Assembly (NCBI GenBank): GCA_021202495.1
Contig: JAJQCX010000186.1
Coordinates: 10,203 to 23,464, forward strand
Source: Clostridia bacterium
GTDB taxonomy: Bacteria > Bacillota > Clostridia > UMGS1883
DNA: 13,262 nucleotides
Reading direction: 5' to 3'
Shown: in pieces, positions 12,230 through 13,262 of the stretch
How positions within the stretch are numbered: the first letter of the stretch is position 1
Layout: the number at the start of each line of letters is the position of its first letter
The notes under the pieces: model-generated
The model's database searches: none
Told to the model about the DNA's origin: nothing
What the model saw: only the letters and a program-made list of their open reading frames with translations
Translations under genes and position numbers: made by a program

Positions 12230-13262
12230 TTAATCACCTTCCTTTTTGATTTCTTCTATCATGCCCATCTCCTGCATTTCTTTTGCGGAGAAAGGTGTGA
12301 TATATTGTTTTGCGCCGCCGTCGTCATCGTGGAACATGGGTGCGATTGTGCCTGTGGAAACGCCGTCCGCGGTTTTTGCGTCGTCGGTATAGGACTCGCC
12401 GGGGTGGTTTTTGCTTTCCGGATTGGCGGCATTGTCATAGTAGGAGTCCAACTTGTCATGCATCGCTTCGCGTGTCGCGGGATCCTTATAGGTTTCGTCA
12501 ATTGCCTTATTGAAATTTTCTCTTGTGAAATCCTGCTTGATTTCATAAGCGTGGTAGGCGGAATTTTCCGTTATATTGCTTTCGGGTATGCGTATGCCCA
12601 GAGCGCGCTCCTTGACGGGCGCTGGCTTTCCGTCTTCTCCCATCGGGGAGAAATAATTTCCGTTGTCGCCGCCTATTCTGTCAATGACGTCTCCTTTTTG
12701 GGGAACCTCCATGTGACGTGTGTTTTCCAACGCGCCGTCGGTGTCTTTTTTCCAAGCATTCTCCAAAGTTCCGTCGGGGTTTACACCTTTGATTTTTTCG
12801 GGTTCGGGGATGGTGATATTGCCGCGTTCCCCCTTGGGAATCGAATCGTAGTAATCGCTGAGCTTGTTTGAAAGTGTGACTTTTTCCTCTTGAGAAAGCT
12901 CTGAATATTTTGCTTTGCTTTCGATATTGCCGCTTTCGCCGCCGTGATTTTCCGATGCTTCTTTGCAGATTTCATCCATTTTTTGTTCATGCCGCAATTG
13001 CGTTGAATTGTCTTTGGCTTCAAAATCACTCGGAAGCTCGGAGACGGTTTTGCTTTGATAGTCGGCTTCGGGCGGAGCGTTGGGATTCGATTCGTTATTT
13101 TCGGGGGTTTTTATTTTATCTTCGGTTTCCGGCTTGACGTCCTGTCGGGGTGAATTTTCCGGAATTTGATTTTTGATTGTCTCGGCATACTCGCGTGCAT
13201 CTTTTTCAACGGGCTGATTCAGATATTTTTCAAAGTTTTCTTCGGGAGATATGTAGTTATCG
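12230..13262 (-). CDS. 5'-truncated protein with C-terminal TNT-like (NAD+ glycohydrolase) toxin domain
   Basis: The frame is open to the window edge (343 complete codons visible), so the start and N-terminal domains are not seen. A TTG at 12995-12997 could be a start but has no ribosome binding site, and the reading continues without a stop. Visible residues 1-110 are a hydrophilic Pro/Glu/Asn-rich linker. The TNT pattern follows: GDVIDRIGG (190-198), GNYFSPMG (201-208), ERALGIRIP (218-226), AYHAYEI (235-241), GTIAPMF (304-310), GGAKQY (315-320), and MGMIEEI at the end. This matches the family plan (LDRxG, SPxG, RsLP, YxxYEV, APWF, GGxQY, Gxl). The Arg of ERAL and the Gln of AKQY correspond to residues important in known TNT NADases. 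An extra segment of about 60 residues lies between YEI and GTIAPMF. TNT enzymes kill by hydrolysing NAD+. How this one reaches its target cannot be told from the visible part. Confidence 0.75.
   Translation of the reverse strand, partial: DNYISPEENFEKYLNQPVEKDAREYAETIKNQIPENSPRQDVKPETEDKIKTPENNESNPNAPPEADYQSKTVSELPSDFEAKDNSTQLRHEQKMDEICKEASENHGGESGNIESKAKYSELSQEEKVTLSNKLSDYYDSIPKGERGNITIPEPEKIKGVNPDGTLENAWKKDTDGALENTRHMEVPQKGDVIDRIGGDNGNYFSPMGEDGKPAPVKERALGIRIPESNITENSAYHAYEIKQDFTRENFNKAIDETYKDPATREAMHDKLDSYYDNAANPESKNHPGESYTDDAKTADGVSTGTIAPMFHDDDGGAKQYITPFSAKEMQEMGMIEEIKKEGD
12235..12244 (-). promoter_or_regulatory. Shine-Dalgarno inside the toxin gene end, for the GTG-started downstream gene
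   Basis: AAGGAAGGTG on the minus strand lies in the last codons of the toxin gene, just before its TAA (12230-12232) and 7 bases before the GTG at 12225-12227. Toxin and downstream translation are probably coupled, as is usual for toxin/immunity pairs. Confidence 0.6.

Noticed and set aside
12230..12997. TTG at 12995-12997 as the real start of the toxin gene
   Set aside because: There is no SD upstream and the same frame continues open to the window edge with protein-like composition, so the gene is most likely truncated by the window.
1..13262. CRISPR arrays, insertion sequences, tRNA or rRNA genes, integrase or attachment repeats
   Set aside because: I saw no direct repeat arrays, transposase motifs, terminal inverted repeats or structural RNA signatures; nearly all of the sequence is covered by the minus-strand genes.

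Overview
The window looks like a piece of a Bacillota (probably Clostridia) chromosome. It has moderate GC (by eye in the 40s percent), strong AGGAGG-type ribosome binding sites, some GTG starts and tightly packed co-directional genes. The taxon is an inference. Every gene I can support is on the minus strand, so transcription runs from the right edge to the left. From 13262 down to 834 the genes are 2-41 bases apart or overlap, which suggests one long operon of more than 12 kb whose 5' end lies outside the window.

Right part (13262-9226): first comes the C-terminal part of a hydrophilic protein ending in a TNT-like (tuberculosis necrotizing toxin, NAD+-glycohydrolase) domain. Next is an open frame joining a probable immunity-type N-terminal half to a complete GrpE-like half, with a strong internal Shine-Dalgarno and ATG at the junction. 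Then comes an Hsp70/DnaK that lacks the helical lid.

Middle part (9184-5109): first, a very large J-like/zinc-ribbon/FN3 protein, followed by a zinc-ribbon GTPase. Each is cut in two by a frame change exactly at an A7 run (8527-8533 and 5724-5730). When the frames are joined there, the conserved motifs become continuous. These could be assembly indels, real mutations, or slippage sites.

Left part (5096-834): a GAP1-like GTPase-associated protein, a 69-residue membrane protein, and a second GTPase with two membrane helices and zinc-binding cysteines. An imperfect hairpin follows at 759-802. Beyond it lies an M50-like HExxH membrane metalloprotease (14-730), probably a separate unit.

Taken together, this resembles the GTPase-centred conflict systems known from comparative genomics (paired 'double GTPases' plus GAP1). 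Here they are joined to a private Hsp70/GrpE/J-like chaperone set and to a NADase-type toxin with a likely immunity partner. My working model, an inference only, is that the GTPases and GAP1 sense or set a threshold at the membrane, the altered chaperone set holds or matures components, and NAD+ depletion by the TNT domain is the effector output.
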